Positions 1-8,325 are shown, counted from the stretch's first letter. The stretch is 18,857 nucleotides of DNA from Oscillospiraceae bacterium (GCA_015068175.1 SVLA01000023.1:1-18857), one strand, 5' to 3'. Made by a program: numbers and translations. Notes: generated by a model not told the origin, from the letters alone.

Positions 1-633
1 ACCGAGCCCAAGCCCACGGAACCCGCGCCCACCGATCCTCCCGCACCCACCGAAATGCCTGCCAACGGCATCTGCGCCGTGGGCATCGTGGACGCCGAAG
101 CCGGTACGGCCAAGGTCCTGGCGGACAATGGCTTTGTGGCGGAGATCGCCTACAGCGCCGCTGAAGAGCTGATCCCCGGCGAACTGTATGAGTTTGCCAA
201 GAACGGCGACGTGTACCAGCTCACCCCCGTCATCTTCATCAACACCGGCATGGGTCCCTGGAATCCCAGACTGTGGGATAATTCCGCACTGGGTACGCCC
301 GACCAGCTTTATACTCACGACGGCACCAATGGCTATATGTACTCCCTGACCGAAGACTGCGTCATTTTCTGCCGCTTCTCCGAGACCGAGTACCGCATCT
401 TCCGCGGTTCCGATGCCATCCAGTACAGTGACTGGCCCTGCTGGATGTACTTCAACGTGATCCCTCCCGCTGTGAGCGGCATGATCGGTGATGCCATCGA
501 CGGCGGCACCACCAGCGTGATCCTGGTTACCTGCGATCCCGCCCAGGGCGGCAAGTACGCCAACGAAGCCACCACCTTCTACTTCGATCCCGAAGGCTTC
601 GGCTGGTCTGACGGTGACCTGTTCATTGAGTAA
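1..633 (+). CDS. Tandem paralogue of a secreted lipoprotein, unknown family (5' end cut by the window edge)
   Basis: The frame is open from base 1, so the gene starts left of the window; the ATG at 55 is internal. The first visible residues are a Thr/Glu/Pro/Lys linker (TEPKPTEPAPTDPPAP) that matches the linker of the next gene, so a lipoprotein signal peptide is expected upstream. The globular part, about 190 residues, aligns along its length with the product of 669-1451. Shared blocks include CAVGIVDAEAGTAK, DCVIFCRFS, EYRIFRGSDAI, YSDWPC and the C-terminal DPEGFGWSDGDL. I do not recognise the family and see no catalytic motif. The gene precedes its paralogue by 35 bp and sugar-transport permeases follow, so a surface or binding role in the same operon is plausible but only inferred. 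Confidence is high for coding and low for function. Confidence 0.85.
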   Translation, partial: TEPKPTEPAPTDPPAPTEMPANGICAVGIVDAEAGTAKVLADNGFVAEIAYSAAEELIPGELYEFAKNGDVYQLTPVIFINTGMGPWNPRLWDNSALGTPDQLYTHDGTNGYMYSLTEDCVIFCRFSETEYRIFRGSDAIQYSDWPCWMYFNVIPPAVSGMIGDAIDGGTTSVILVTCDPAQGGKYANEATTFYFDPEGFGWSDGDLFIE

Positions 634-668
634 TTCTTAAAACAAACTCTGAATATGGGAGAATCATT

Positions 669-1451
669 ATGAAAAAGATTATTGCTATCGCTCTGACTTT
701 GGCCCTGCTGCTGACCCTGGCTGCTTGTCAGCCTGCTGCCGGCAATCCCACCAACGCCCCCACCAACGCCCCCACCAACGCTCCTACCAATGCGCCTACT
801 GATCCCACCGATGACATCATCATCGAAGGTCCCACTGAGCCCAAGCCCACTGAGCCCAAGCCCACCGATCCTCCCGCACCCCCCGAACTGGCCGACAGCG
901 GCTTCTGCGCCGTGGGCATCGTGGATGCTGAGGCCGGTACTGCCAAGATCCTGGCGGACAACGGCTACATTGGTGAGATTGCCTACACCAGCGAAGTCGA
1001 GATCCGCACCGGCATGGTCTATGCCTTCGCCAAGGAGGGCGAAACCTGCACCCTGAGTCCCATCGCCTGGATCAACGGCGATACTGCCGCCTGGGCTGTC
1101 CGTACTTATGACAACACCCATATGGGCGCCCCTGACCAGCTCTATACCAACGACGGTGTCAACGAGACGCTGTACGACCTGAACGACGACTGCGTCATTT
1201 TCTGCCGCTTCTCTGACACCGAGTACCGCATCTTCCGCGGTTCCGATGCCATCCTCTACAGCGATTGGCCCTGCGATTGCTACTTTAACGGCGATGTGAA
1301 TCCTGCCGGCGGAAACCTGCTGGTCTCCGTTATGCTGGTTGTGGACGTTGACACCACCACCTGGCAGGACAGCCATGCCAATGAGTCCACCACCTACTTC
1401 TTTGATCCGGAAGGCTTTGGTTGGTCCGACGGCGATCTGATCATCCAATGA
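669..1451 (+). CDS. Secreted lipoprotein with NAPT/EPKPT repeat linker, unknown family
   Basis: The product is 260 aa. It starts with a lipoprotein signal peptide: MKK, a hydrophobic core, then lipobox LAAC with Cys20 as the predicted lipidated residue. A low-complexity linker follows: four NAPT units (residues 29-44, bases 753-800), an acidic stretch, then two EPKPT units (57-66). This probably spaces the domain from the membrane or wall. The remaining 190 residues form one domain homologous to the product of the preceding gene, with conserved DCVIFCRFS, EYRIFRGSDAI and GFGWSDGDL blocks. A GGGAGA ribosome site at 657-662 supports the ATG at 669. The family is not recognised. The permeases that follow have no classical solute-binding protein in the window; this protein is shorter than the usual sugar-binding protein of about 400 aa or more and does not resemble one, so a binding role is speculative. 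Confidence 0.88.
   Translation: MKKIIAIALTLALLLTLAACQPAAGNPTNAPTNAPTNAPTNAPTDPTDDIIIEGPTEPKPTEPKPTDPPAPPELADSGFCAVGIVDAEAGTAKILADNGYIGEIAYTSEVEIRTGMVYAFAKEGETCTLSPIAWINGDTAAWAVRTYDNTHMGAPDQLYTNDGVNETLYDLNDDCVIFCRFSDTEYRIFRGSDAILYSDWPCDCYFNGDVNPAGGNLLVSVMLVVDVDTTTWQDSHANESTTYFFDPEGFGWSDGDLIIQ
753..800 (+). repeat. Four tandem 12-bp units encoding NAPT in the lipoprotein linker
   Basis: The units are variants of ACCAACGCCCCC, with third-position drift in the later copies (for example AATGCGCCT). They encode NAPTNAPTNAPTNAPT just after the lipidated cysteine. Such in-frame 12-bp repeats can change copy number by slippage without breaking the gene, which would vary linker length. Confidence 0.85.
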
Positions 1452-1533
1452 TCCCAGCACTTTAACATCGTTCCGGCAAGAAAACCTATGTCCTTGCCTG
1501 GATCTTCCAATGTGAAAGGTTGTGCCCTGAAAC

Positions 1534-2469
1534 ATGAAAAATAAAACCCCCGCAAATGCCATTCATCGCAAGCCGAAATTCAGCGCCCAGTGGGAACTGC
1601 ATGCGCTGATGCTGCCGGCGATGATCGTGATCCTGATTTTCTCCTATTTCCCCATGTACGGCATCATCCTGGCGTTTAAGGAGTATAATCCCCGTCTGGG
1701 TGTGTTTGGCAGCGAATGGGTCCAGTTTAAGCATTTTATCCGCCTGTTTGAAGACCCCTTCTTTGAACGCAGCCTATGGAACTCCGTAGGCATGTCGTTC
1801 TTCCGTATTTTCCTGCTGTTCCCGCTGCCCATCTTCCTGGCGCTGATGTTCAATGAGATCCGCAGTTCCAAGATCAAGCGGGTCTACCAGACGGTCAGTT
1901 ATTTCCCCTACTTCATCTCCTGGGCTGTGGTGTGTACCATGCTGCAGTTGTGGCTGTCTCCCTCCGTGGGCTGGGTCAATCCCTTGCTGCAGAGCCTGGG
2001 CGTGATCGACAAACCCATCACATTCCTGTCTGAAGATGAGTATTTCTGGCCCATCACGCTGATCTCGGAGTGCTGGAAGAATATCGGCTTTAACACCATC
2101 ATCTTCCTGGCGGCCATTGCCAGCGTGGACCAGGAGCAGTACGAGGCGGCCACCATCGACGGTGCCAGCCGCTTCAAGAAGATCTGCTACATCACCTGGC
2201 CCGCCATCTCCGGCACGGTCACGCTGCTGTTCATTCTGCAGATCCCCGGCATCATCGGCGGCAACTTCGATATTTCTTACTTGCTGGGCAACGCCGGCAA
2301 TGCGGAAGCATCTGATATTTTGCAGACCCTGATCTACCGCAAGGGTATGCAGGAACTGGACTACGGTTATTCCACCGCAGCCAGCCTGGTGACCAGCATC
2401 ACGTCCCTGATCCTGCTGGTCGTGGGCAATAAGGTCGTTAAATCCATCACCAAACGCGGTATGTTCTGA
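1534..2469 (+). CDS. Sugar ABC transporter permease, LplB type (COG4209)
   Basis: The 311-aa inner-membrane permease has several hydrophobic segments, the first at about residues 24-48 with the family sequence FSYFPMYGIILAFKEYNP. The cytoplasmic EAA loop that contacts the ATPase is clear at about 203-219 (EAATIDGASRFKKICYI). The LplB family imports oligosaccharides or modified sugars as a heterodimer with a YtcP-type partner, which here is the next gene, 13 bp downstream. The start is the ATG at 1534: an in-frame TGA lies at 1528-1530, so no upstream start is possible. The ribosome site (GAAAGG near 1513-1518) is weak and rather distant. Neither an ATPase nor a typical solute-binding protein lies in the window; such permeases often share a genomic MsmK-like ATPase. 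Substrate specificity cannot be read from the permease. Confidence 0.93.
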   Translation: MKNKTPANAIHRKPKFSAQWELHALMLPAMIVILIFSYFPMYGIILAFKEYNPRLGVFGSEWVQFKHFIRLFEDPFFERSLWNSVGMSFFRIFLLFPLPIFLALMFNEIRSSKIKRVYQTVSYFPYFISWAVVCTMLQLWLSPSVGWVNPLLQSLGVIDKPITFLSEDEYFWPITLISECWKNIGFNTIIFLAAIASVDQEQYEAATIDGASRFKKICYITWPAISGTVTLLFILQIPGIIGGNFDISYLLGNAGNAEASDILQTLIYRKGMQELDYGYSTAASLVTSITSLILLVVGNKVVKSITKRGMF

Positions 2470-2482
2470 GGGAGGTATCCAA

Positions 2483-3403
2483 ATGGCTAAAAATCCGAAT
2501 AAGATCAGAATGAGTTTGGGTGACCGGATCTTCGGTATCGTGAACTTTACCATTGTTACCATCCTGATCCTTGTCATGGTCTACCCCTTCTATTACTGCG
2601 TGGTGCTGGCTTTCAATGACGGCGTGGACGCCACTTACCCCGGTATTTATTTCTGGCCCCGTGTGTTCTCTCTGGAGAATTTCAAGGCGGCTCTGGATGA
2701 TGAAAATGTTCTGCCTGCGGCCGTGGTCAGCGTGGCCCGTACCGTACTGGGCACCGGTTTGACGGTGCTGGTCACCTCCGCATTCGCTTACGGCATGTCC
2801 AAGGCAAATCTGCGGTTCCGTAACGGCTACCTGGTGTATCTGATGATCCCCATGTACTTCGGCGGCGGCATGGTGCCTACTTACATCCTGCTGAAGGACC
2901 TGGATCTGCTCAATAATTTCTGGGTCTATGTCATCCCCGGTATGTTCAGCGTGTATTACACGTTGATCTTCATGGCCAGTTTCCGGGAACTCCATCCGAG
3001 CCTGGAGGAATCGGCCATGCTGGACGGCGCCGGCTATTTCCGGATCTTCTTCCAGATCATCCTGCCCCTGTCCAAGCCGGTCATTGCCGCCATCTGCGTG
3101 TTCCTGGCCGTTGGTCACTGGAACTCCTGGATGGACAACCTGCTGTACATGCCCAATACCCACGACTATGATACCTTGGCCTATTTGTTCGCCGGTACCG
3201 CCCAGAGAGCGGATTACCTGATCAGAATGGCTCAGGAATATGCCGGCGATGCCGCGCAGATCGGTCAGCAGCTCACCGGTGCCACCGGAATGTCCACCCA
3301 GTTGGCCAGCATGCTGATCTCCATCGCCCCCATCCTGGCGGTGTACCCCTTCTTCCAGAAGTATTTCATTCACGGCATCATGATCGGTGCGGTGAAGGGC
3401 TAA
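2483..3403 (+). CDS. Sugar ABC transporter permease, YtcP/AraQ type (COG0395)
   Basis: The 306-aa membrane permease is the second half of the transporter begun by the preceding gene. Hydrophobic segments are visible at about residues 20-44, 80-104, 116-134, 146-166 and 195-215. The EAA loop at about 175-191 (LEESAMLDGAGYFRIFF) is the expected ATPase-docking helix. The form GGGMVPTYILLKDL is typical of YtcP-like permeases paired with LplB. A strong ribosome site (GGGAGG, 2470-2475) precedes the ATG. The gene lies 13 bp after the first permease and 28 bp before the isomerase, so the three are probably co-transcribed. With the isomerase and the divergent catabolic genes, the likely cargo is a sugar or oligosaccharide processed by those enzymes; this is inferred from context. 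Confidence 0.93.
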   Translation: MAKNPNKIRMSLGDRIFGIVNFTIVTILILVMVYPFYYCVVLAFNDGVDATYPGIYFWPRVFSLENFKAALDDENVLPAAVVSVARTVLGTGLTVLVTSAFAYGMSKANLRFRNGYLVYLMIPMYFGGGMVPTYILLKDLDLLNNFWVYVIPGMFSVYYTLIFMASFRELHPSLEESAMLDGAGYFRIFFQIILPLSKPVIAAICVFLAVGHWNSWMDNLLYMPNTHDYDTLAYLFAGTAQRADYLIRMAQEYAGDAAQIGQQLTGATGMSTQLASMLISIAPILAVYPFFQKYFIHGIMIGAVKG

Positions 3404-3431
3404 TTACTATTTATTTGAAAGGAACAAGATT

Positions 3432-4118
3432 ATGAAGCGTTCTGAAATCAATAAGATCATGAAAGACGCCGTTGACTTTGCGGCGAAGATGAATTTCCTG
3501 CTGCCTCCCTTTGTTTACTGGAATGCAAAGGACTGGGCTGACAAGGGCGAAGAGTATGACGAGATCCGCGACAACCTGCTGGGCTGGGATATTACCGACT
3601 TCGGCAGCGGCGATTTCGCCAAGGTCGGCCTGCTGATGATCACCATCCGCAACGGCAGCTACCAGGACCCCAAGTATACCAAGCCCTATGCCGAGAAGCT
3701 GCTGATCGTGGAAGAGGGCCAGGTCACGCCTTACCACTTCCACCGCAAGAAGATGGAAGACATCATCAACCGCGGCGGCGGCAACCTGATCGTCAAGCTG
3801 TATAACTCCACCGAGGATGAGGATAAGGCCGATACCCCCGTGCTGGTCAGCAAGGACGGCCGCAACTATTATGTCCCCGCCGGCTCCGAAGTCACCGTTT
3901 ACCCCGGCGAGAGCATCACCCTGCATACCGGTGTCTACCATGCCTTCTGGGGCGAGGTTGGCAAAGGCAAGGTCCTGGTTGGCGAAGTGTCCAAGGTCAA
4001 TGACGACCGCATCGACAACCGCTTCTACGAGCCCACGGGCCGTTTCCCCGCCATCGAGGAAGACGAAGAACCGCTGTACCTGCTGAGCATGGACTACCCC
4101 AACTCCGGCTGCAAGTAA
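3432..4118 (+). CDS. D-lyxose ketol-isomerase (D-lyxose/D-mannose isomerase family)
   Basis: The 228-aa protein matches the DUF1498 cupin family of D-lyxose isomerases over its full usual length. These cytoplasmic, manganese-dependent enzymes interconvert D-lyxose with D-xylulose and D-mannose with D-fructose. The likely metal ligands are visible: His102 and His104 in TPYHFHRKKMEDI, Glu109, and a distal His at 165 or 170 in LHTGVYHAFWG. The C-terminal block VNDDRIDNRFYEPTGRFPAIEEDE is also typical. An AAAGGA ribosome site lies just before the ATG. The gene follows the permeases closely, suggesting that the imported or released sugar is a 2,3-cis aldose such as lyxose or mannose, or an unusual sugar of the same configuration. 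The family assignment is strong; the physiological substrate is inferred. Confidence 0.9.
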   Translation: MKRSEINKIMKDAVDFAAKMNFLLPPFVYWNAKDWADKGEEYDEIRDNLLGWDITDFGSGDFAKVGLLMITIRNGSYQDPKYTKPYAEKLLIVEEGQVTPYHFHRKKMEDIINRGGGNLIVKLYNSTEDEDKADTPVLVSKDGRNYYVPAGSEVTVYPGESITLHTGVYHAFWGEVGKGKVLVGEVSKVNDDRIDNRFYEPTGRFPAIEEDEEPLYLLSMDYPNSGCK

Positions 4119-4145
4119 TTATCTTTGCCGGCAGAGGGGCAGCGT

Positions 4146-6287
4146 ATGAAAAAAACACTGTTTTTCGTTTTAGCGCTGGTGGCTGCCATGCTGGCCGGCT
4201 GCCAGGAGACGAATGACCCGATACCGACCCAATCCGAGTCCATTACCTATGAAGGTAATGGACCTTGGGTCATTCATACCCTTTATGATACGGACGACGT
4301 GGTGGTGGCGGATATCATTGTGGATCCGGCGCATTACGATGTGGACCCCACGGGCAAAGAGGACAGCTCCATCGGCATCCAGCGGGCGCTGAATGATGCC
4401 CGGAAGATGGACGGCGGCACCGTGTGGCTCCCCGCCGGTCAATACCGCATTACCCGGGCGCTGAATGTGCCGGCCTTCGTAACGCTGCGTGGCGACTGGC
4501 AGGACCCGGATGTGGGCACGGAGTACGGCACCGTATTGCTGATGGATATTCCGGCTGTGGATGAAAATTATAAGTCCGGCTCCATCAATATCTCCGGCAG
4601 CGCCGGCGTCATGGGTCTGACGGTCTATTATCCCAACCAGTCCCTGGAGAATGTGCAGCCCTATCCCTTCACCTTCTATGTCAACGGCCTGGGTGACGGC
4701 TATATGCTCCAGTCCATTGTCAACTGCACCCTGCTCAATTCCTACAAGGGCATCGGCGCCTGCGTTCAGGAGGGTACGCCCCACGAAATGATGACCGTTG
4801 AAAACGTCAAAGGCACGGTTTTGTGCCTGGGCGCGGAGGTCTATAACCAGGCCGACGTGGGTACATGGAAGGATGTGGCCTTTACCCCGGATTATTGGGC
4901 CGATGCGCCGGAAGCATTTGCCCCGCCCAAGCGGAGCGAACTGGCGGCCTACACCCGGGAAAATGCCACGGGCCTGAAACTGGGGGACCTGGAATGGACC
5001 CAGTTTGCCCATATCCGCCTGTCGGATTTCAAAACCGGTATCCACATCGTTACGGGCAAACGGATCCAGTTCGCCGGCTCTATCTACGATGCCCATGTGA
5101 CAAATTGCGGTACCGCCCTGCTGGCGGACAATATGGATGACCGCTGGGGTACGGTGATCGCCAGGAGTGTCCTTTCCGGCGACCAATCATTGATCAATAA
5201 CACCGGCGGCCAGTTCCGCCTGGCCGGTGTGACGCTGGAGGGCAGTTTCTCCGGCGACATCCTCATCGACGATACGGATCCCGATGAATTTGCGCCGGTA
5301 CCCCATCGCGCGCCGGAAAAACCCAACCCGCTGCTGACGGTGGCGGTATTGGAGGAAGGGGGCAAGACCGACGTGAGCCAGGCCCTTCAGGAGGCCCTGG
5401 ATTCCATGGCGGAAAGCGGCGGTATCGTCTATGTGCCGGCCGGTCTGTATCGGCTGGATGCGCCCGTCACCGTCCCTGCCGGTGTGGAACTGCGGGGCGC
5501 GTCCTCTGTGGCTCAGCGGGAACAGAGCATGAACAGCGACGGCACCTTGTTCCTGGTCTGCCCCACCACATATTCCAACGCGGTGGATGCGGCCCTGTCG
5601 AAGGCCCTGGTCACCCTGGACGGCGACAATGCCGGCATCCGCGGGGTGCGTTTTCTGTACCCGGACAATATCACGGCCGCCGCCACCGGCGGTTCCATCC
5701 AATGCAGCGCTTACACCGTCCGCGGTAAAGGCGCCGGGGTCTATGCCATCAATGTGGCCATCACCGGCGGCTATTACGGCATCGACTTCAAAACCTGTGA
5801 CCGCCATATCATCAAACGTTTCGTGGGAAGCTGCGTGAACAACGCCATGTACGTTGGCGGCCGGGACGGCCTGGTGGAAGGCTGCCTGCAAAACGGCAAT
5901 ACCTTCTGCCGTATGGGCGTATCCCAGCAGTATGTGACTTCTGTGCCGGAGGCCCAGGTGTTTGAACTGGTCTTTGACCCCATTCTGCGGCAGACATCGG
6001 TGTTTATCCGGGTCCAGAAGGGGGCGCAGGGGCAGACGGTCTTCAATTCCTTCGCTTACGGCGTCAAGACCTTCCTTTCCAGCGGCGGTGATGTGACGGT
6101 GTTCAATGTAGGCGCCGACAATGTCGGCTCAGGTTCCCCGATGCTGGAGCTGTGGGATGGCTCCGCCCATGTGACCAACATGATGCGCTACAATGGTGTG
6201 TCCTATACCTGCAACGGCGCCCGCCTGGTCCTGCATAACCGCCTGACCATCGCCCAGAAAGAGGAGACCCAATCCGTTACCCAATAA
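4146..6287 (+). CDS. Secreted lipoprotein with two pectate-lyase-3-type beta-helix modules
   Basis: The product is 713 aa from the ATG at 4146. An in-frame TTG at 4125 is less likely because GAGGGGC (4134-4140) is well placed for the ATG. The signal peptide ends in lipobox LAGC with Cys19 lipidated. Two copies of the pectate_lyase_3 N-terminal signature are visible. The first is at about residues 65-118 (IQRALNDARKMDGGTVWLPA, then LRGDW); the second is at about 408-455 (DVSQALQEALDSMAESGGIVY, then VPAGVELRGAS). Each is followed by the Gly/Asn-rich repetitive sequence expected of a right-handed parallel beta-helix. This fold is shared by polysaccharide lyases, glycosidases and epimerases, so the exact reaction cannot be assigned. 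It is the last gene of the plus operon, 27 bp after the isomerase and just before a terminator, and could act on a glycan outside the membrane to release the transported sugar. Confidence 0.87.
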   Translation: MKKTLFFVLALVAAMLAGCQETNDPIPTQSESITYEGNGPWVIHTLYDTDDVVVADIIVDPAHYDVDPTGKEDSSIGIQRALNDARKMDGGTVWLPAGQYRITRALNVPAFVTLRGDWQDPDVGTEYGTVLLMDIPAVDENYKSGSINISGSAGVMGLTVYYPNQSLENVQPYPFTFYVNGLGDGYMLQSIVNCTLLNSYKGIGACVQEGTPHEMMTVENVKGTVLCLGAEVYNQADVGTWKDVAFTPDYWADAPEAFAPPKRSELAAYTRENATGLKLGDLEWTQFAHIRLSDFKTGIHIVTGKRIQFAGSIYDAHVTNCGTALLADNMDDRWGTVIARSVLSGDQSLINNTGGQFRLAGVTLEGSFSGDILIDDTDPDEFAPVPHRAPEKPNPLLTVAVLEEGGKTDVSQALQEALDSMAESGGIVYVPAGLYRLDAPVTVPAGVELRGASSVAQREQSMNSDGTLFLVCPTTYSNAVDAALSKALVTLDGDNAGIRGVRFLYPDNITAAATGGSIQCSAYTVRGKGAGVYAINVAITGGYYGIDFKTCDRHIIKRFVGSCVNNAMYVGGRDGLVEGCLQNGNTFCRMGVSQQYVTSVPEAQVFELVFDPILRQTSVFIRVQKGAQGQTVFNSFAYGVKTFLSSGGDVTVFNVGADNVGSGSPMLELWDGSAHVTNMMRYNGVSYTCNGARLVLHNRLTIAQKEETQSVTQ

Positions 6288-6292
6288 AAAGT

Positions 6293-6322
6293 CCCCCGCA
6301 AAGGCTTTGGCCTTTGCGGGGG
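6293..6322. terminator. Bidirectional intrinsic terminator between convergent operons
   Basis: A perfect 13-bp GC-rich stem (6293-6305 with 6310-6322) closes a TTTG loop. On the plus strand it is followed by TTTGTT. On the minus strand it is followed by ACTTTTT, the complement of the A-run at 6286-6290. It lies between the end of the beta-helix gene (6287) and the stop end of the convergent aldolase gene (6338), so it probably ends both operons. Confidence 0.9.
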
Positions 6323-6337
6323 TTTGTTATCATGGGA

Positions 6338-7327
6338 TCAGCGGTACCACAGATCCAGGTAGCCCCGGGCGATCCGCTTCATTTCGGCGAACACCACGTC
6401 CTGACGGGCGACGGTGGTGAAATGCTGCAGGGAAGCACGGTCGCCGCTGTGGCCGGTCAGGTAGCCTTCATCCACCAGCTTCTGGGCCATCTTGGGGCCG
6501 CCGACCTTGGCGGCGTTCTTCACCATCCACTCCAGCAGAGCGGGGGAAGCGTCGCGCTCCAGGGCGGTCCAGATGTTGACCTTGCAGATGCCGTCGCCGA
6601 ACAGTTCCCTGATCTGATCGTTGGACACGGAGGAAGTGCCATGCAGGCAAATCCGGGGTCCGATTCGGTCCTTGATGGCCCGGGCGGCGTCGTAGTAGTA
6701 ATGCAGGTCCTGGCCGGAGGCGCGATGCTCGGTGCCCAGGTTGGCTACCACGATGTCCACTCCGGTCTCGTTCTTGTAGCGCTCGCACTTGTCTGCGGAG
6801 GTGATCTCACAGCGGGCCTCACCGGTGGCATCCACGATCTCGTCGCAGGCGCCCTCGATCAGCAGCTCGTCACCCTTGCGCTGGACATAGGCCCGGGTCT
6901 TGGCGATATTCTCTTCCATGGGCAGGGAAGAGGCGTCATACATCACGGAGGAGAACATGCTCAGATCGCTGTCCAGCATCTCGGCATCGCTGTCGTGCTG
7001 GGCGTGATCCAGGTGGATCAGGATGTCCACGTTGGGGAAGGCTTCCGCCAGGATCTCGATGCTGGCCCGGAACAGCTTCAGACCAATGTCCCAGCGGCGG
7101 GTGTTGGTATAGTTGACGGACTGGCTGCGGTGATCGTACTGGTTGGTGATGGCCAGAGTCACGGGCACCCGCTCATAGCCCTTCTCGGTGGCGAATTCGC
7201 TGGCGGCGGTGAGGATGGCTTCGGTGGTGGTCAGGTTCTCGCTGCACATGCAGGGGATGACCCAGCCCTTCCTGGCGGCTTCTTCGTAGACCGCCAGAAC
7301 ATTTTTGCGACCGGTAATGATAGGCAT
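6338..7327 (-). CDS. Class II (metal-dependent) ketose-phosphate/bisphosphate aldolase family protein
   Basis: The 329-aa protein has the class II fructose-bisphosphate aldolase fold signature. HLDHAQH (105-111) supplies the catalytic Asp107 and metal ligand His108. MYDASSLPMEENIAKT (129-144) matches the family SVMIDGSxLPxEENI block. Further likely ligands are Glu158, His201 (NLGTEHR) and His229 (LHGTSSV). A KVNIWT block takes the place of the usual K(I/V)N(I/V)xT. The family cleaves ketose-1-phosphates or 1,6-bisphosphates to DHAP plus an aldehyde. The sequence departs from housekeeping FbaA, for example LHGTSS instead of LHGGSG, so a specialised substrate is likely. It is the last gene of the four-gene minus operon, 14 bp after the epimerase-like gene, with AAGGAGAG before the ATG. 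It would receive the phosphorylated ketose made by the FGGY kinase; this is inferred from the operon. Confidence 0.88.
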   Translation of the reverse strand: MPIITGRKNVLAVYEEAARKGWVIPCMCSENLTTTEAILTAASEFATEKGYERVPVTLAITNQYDHRSQSVNYTNTRRWDIGLKLFRASIEILAEAFPNVDILIHLDHAQHDSDAEMLDSDLSMFSSVMYDASSLPMEENIAKTRAYVQRKGDELLIEGACDEIVDATGEARCEITSADKCERYKNETGVDIVVANLGTEHRASGQDLHYYYDAARAIKDRIGPRICLHGTSSVSNDQIRELFGDGICKVNIWTALERDASPALLEWMVKNAAKVGGPKMAQKLVDEGYLTGHSGDRASLQHFTTVARQDVVFAEMKRIARGYLDLWYR

Positions 7328-7341
7328 GATTTGTTCTCTCC

Positions 7342-8313
7342 TTATTTTTCAAAAAGTGTTACATTGACTTCGTAAGTGATCTTCTGACCGGGCTCCAGGA
7401 ACTTCAGTTCGCCCTTGCGGCGCATGACATCCCGGCCGCTGGGGTCACAGTTGCCCGGCTCCAGGCCCAGGACATAGTCCCGGCAGCCCATCATCTTCCA
7501 CTGGGTGAAGTGGGTCAGGCTGTTGGCGTCGAAGCGGATGGTCAGACCCTTGTTGATGTCGGGATTGTAAATGGAGGCCATGCCTTCATTTTCAAAGTGA
7601 TGGAAGTAGCACTGCTCCTGGAAGCAGGGGGTGGGAGGCAGCATTTGGCTCCAGGTGTCGATGCCTTCGGCGGCATGGGCGTCCCGGGGATCCACGGAAA
7701 CGGAGGGGATCTCCACCTGGGCATTTTCGGACAGCAGGGGATAGCCCATGTTCATGTGATACAGCAGCATCAGCGGGGTGGTGGCGTCGCCCTGGTTTTC
7801 GATGGTATCGGTGATGCGGATCTCATTGGTGAACTTGCCGCAGGTGATGGTCCGCTTCAGGTACAGCTTGTGGGAGAAGATCCGGCCGTCGTTGATGCAG
7901 GCGTGGATGTACAGATGTTCCTCATCCTCGTCCCACCAGATCCGCTCGCAGGGGACGTTGCCGATGGTGCCGTGCAGCGGCAGTTCTTCGCCGTCGTCGG
8001 TGCAGGGACTGCCCACGGCGGTCAGGCCGCAGGTGGTCAGGAAACCGGCGGTGAAGCTCTTCAGGAAGCCGGCGCCGGGTTCGTCGTAAAATGCCGGGGC
8101 CACATAGCCGGTGGGGGAGAAATAACCCATATTCTGCCCCTTGAAGATCAGCCGGTAAATGTCGGCGCAGCGATCGGCGCAGACGGTCATTTCCAGGCCC
8201 GCAGCATTCCGAAGCAGCAGCAGCCGTACGCCGTCGCCCTTGCCGCCCACCAGACGGACTTCCTCCACGCCGCAAAGCTGGCTGGCGTGACCGATGTAGG
8301 GATTGTTGCTCAT
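7342..8313 (-). CDS. DUF4432 family aldose 1-epimerase-like protein
   Basis: The 323-aa protein resembles the DUF4432 branch of the galactose-mutarotase-like superfamily. Recognisable blocks are the N-terminal DRCADIYRLIFKG (47-59), LHGTIGNVP (113-121, with His114), YHMNMGYPLL (185-194, with His186) and the C-terminal GLEPGN. The two histidines fit the catalytic pair position of aldose epimerases. Such proteins are common in sugar operons and probably interconvert anomers of a sugar or sugar phosphate, but the exact substrate is generally unproven. There is no signal peptide, so it should be cytoplasmic. An AGGAGG ribosome site lies 6-7 nt before the ATG, and the gene sits 12 bp after the dehydrogenase, in the same operon as the kinase and aldolase. 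Confidence 0.88.
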   Translation of the reverse strand: MSNNPYIGHASQLCGVEEVRLVGGKGDGVRLLLLRNAAGLEMTVCADRCADIYRLIFKGQNMGYFSPTGYVAPAFYDEPGAGFLKSFTAGFLTTCGLTAVGSPCTDDGEELPLHGTIGNVPCERIWWDEDEEHLYIHACINDGRIFSHKLYLKRTITCGKFTNEIRITDTIENQGDATTPLMLLYHMNMGYPLLSENAQVEIPSVSVDPRDAHAAEGIDTWSQMLPPTPCFQEQCYFHHFENEGMASIYNPDINKGLTIRFDANSLTHFTQWKMMGCRDYVLGLEPGNCDPSGRDVMRRKGELKFLEPGQKITYEVNVTLFEK

Positions 8314-8325
8314 AAAATGACCTCC

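Noticed and set aside
1452..1533. Terminator or promoter between the lipoprotein and the first permease
   Set aside because: Only a weak 6-bp inverted repeat (GGCAAG/CTTGCC) with no T-tract is present, and no convincing -35/-10 pair is seen; readthrough is more likely.
1774..2577. Long minus-strand open frame opposite the ABC permeases (similar ones at 579-1562, 2447-3373, 4170-5186)
   Set aside because: All are reverse-strand shadows of strongly supported plus-strand genes, with atypical His/Asp/Gln-rich composition and no ribosome sites worth noting.
4125..4145. Upstream TTG start for the beta-helix lipoprotein
   Set aside because: It would place seven extra residues before the MKK of a normal lipoprotein signal peptide, and GAGGGGC is correctly spaced for the ATG at 4146 instead.
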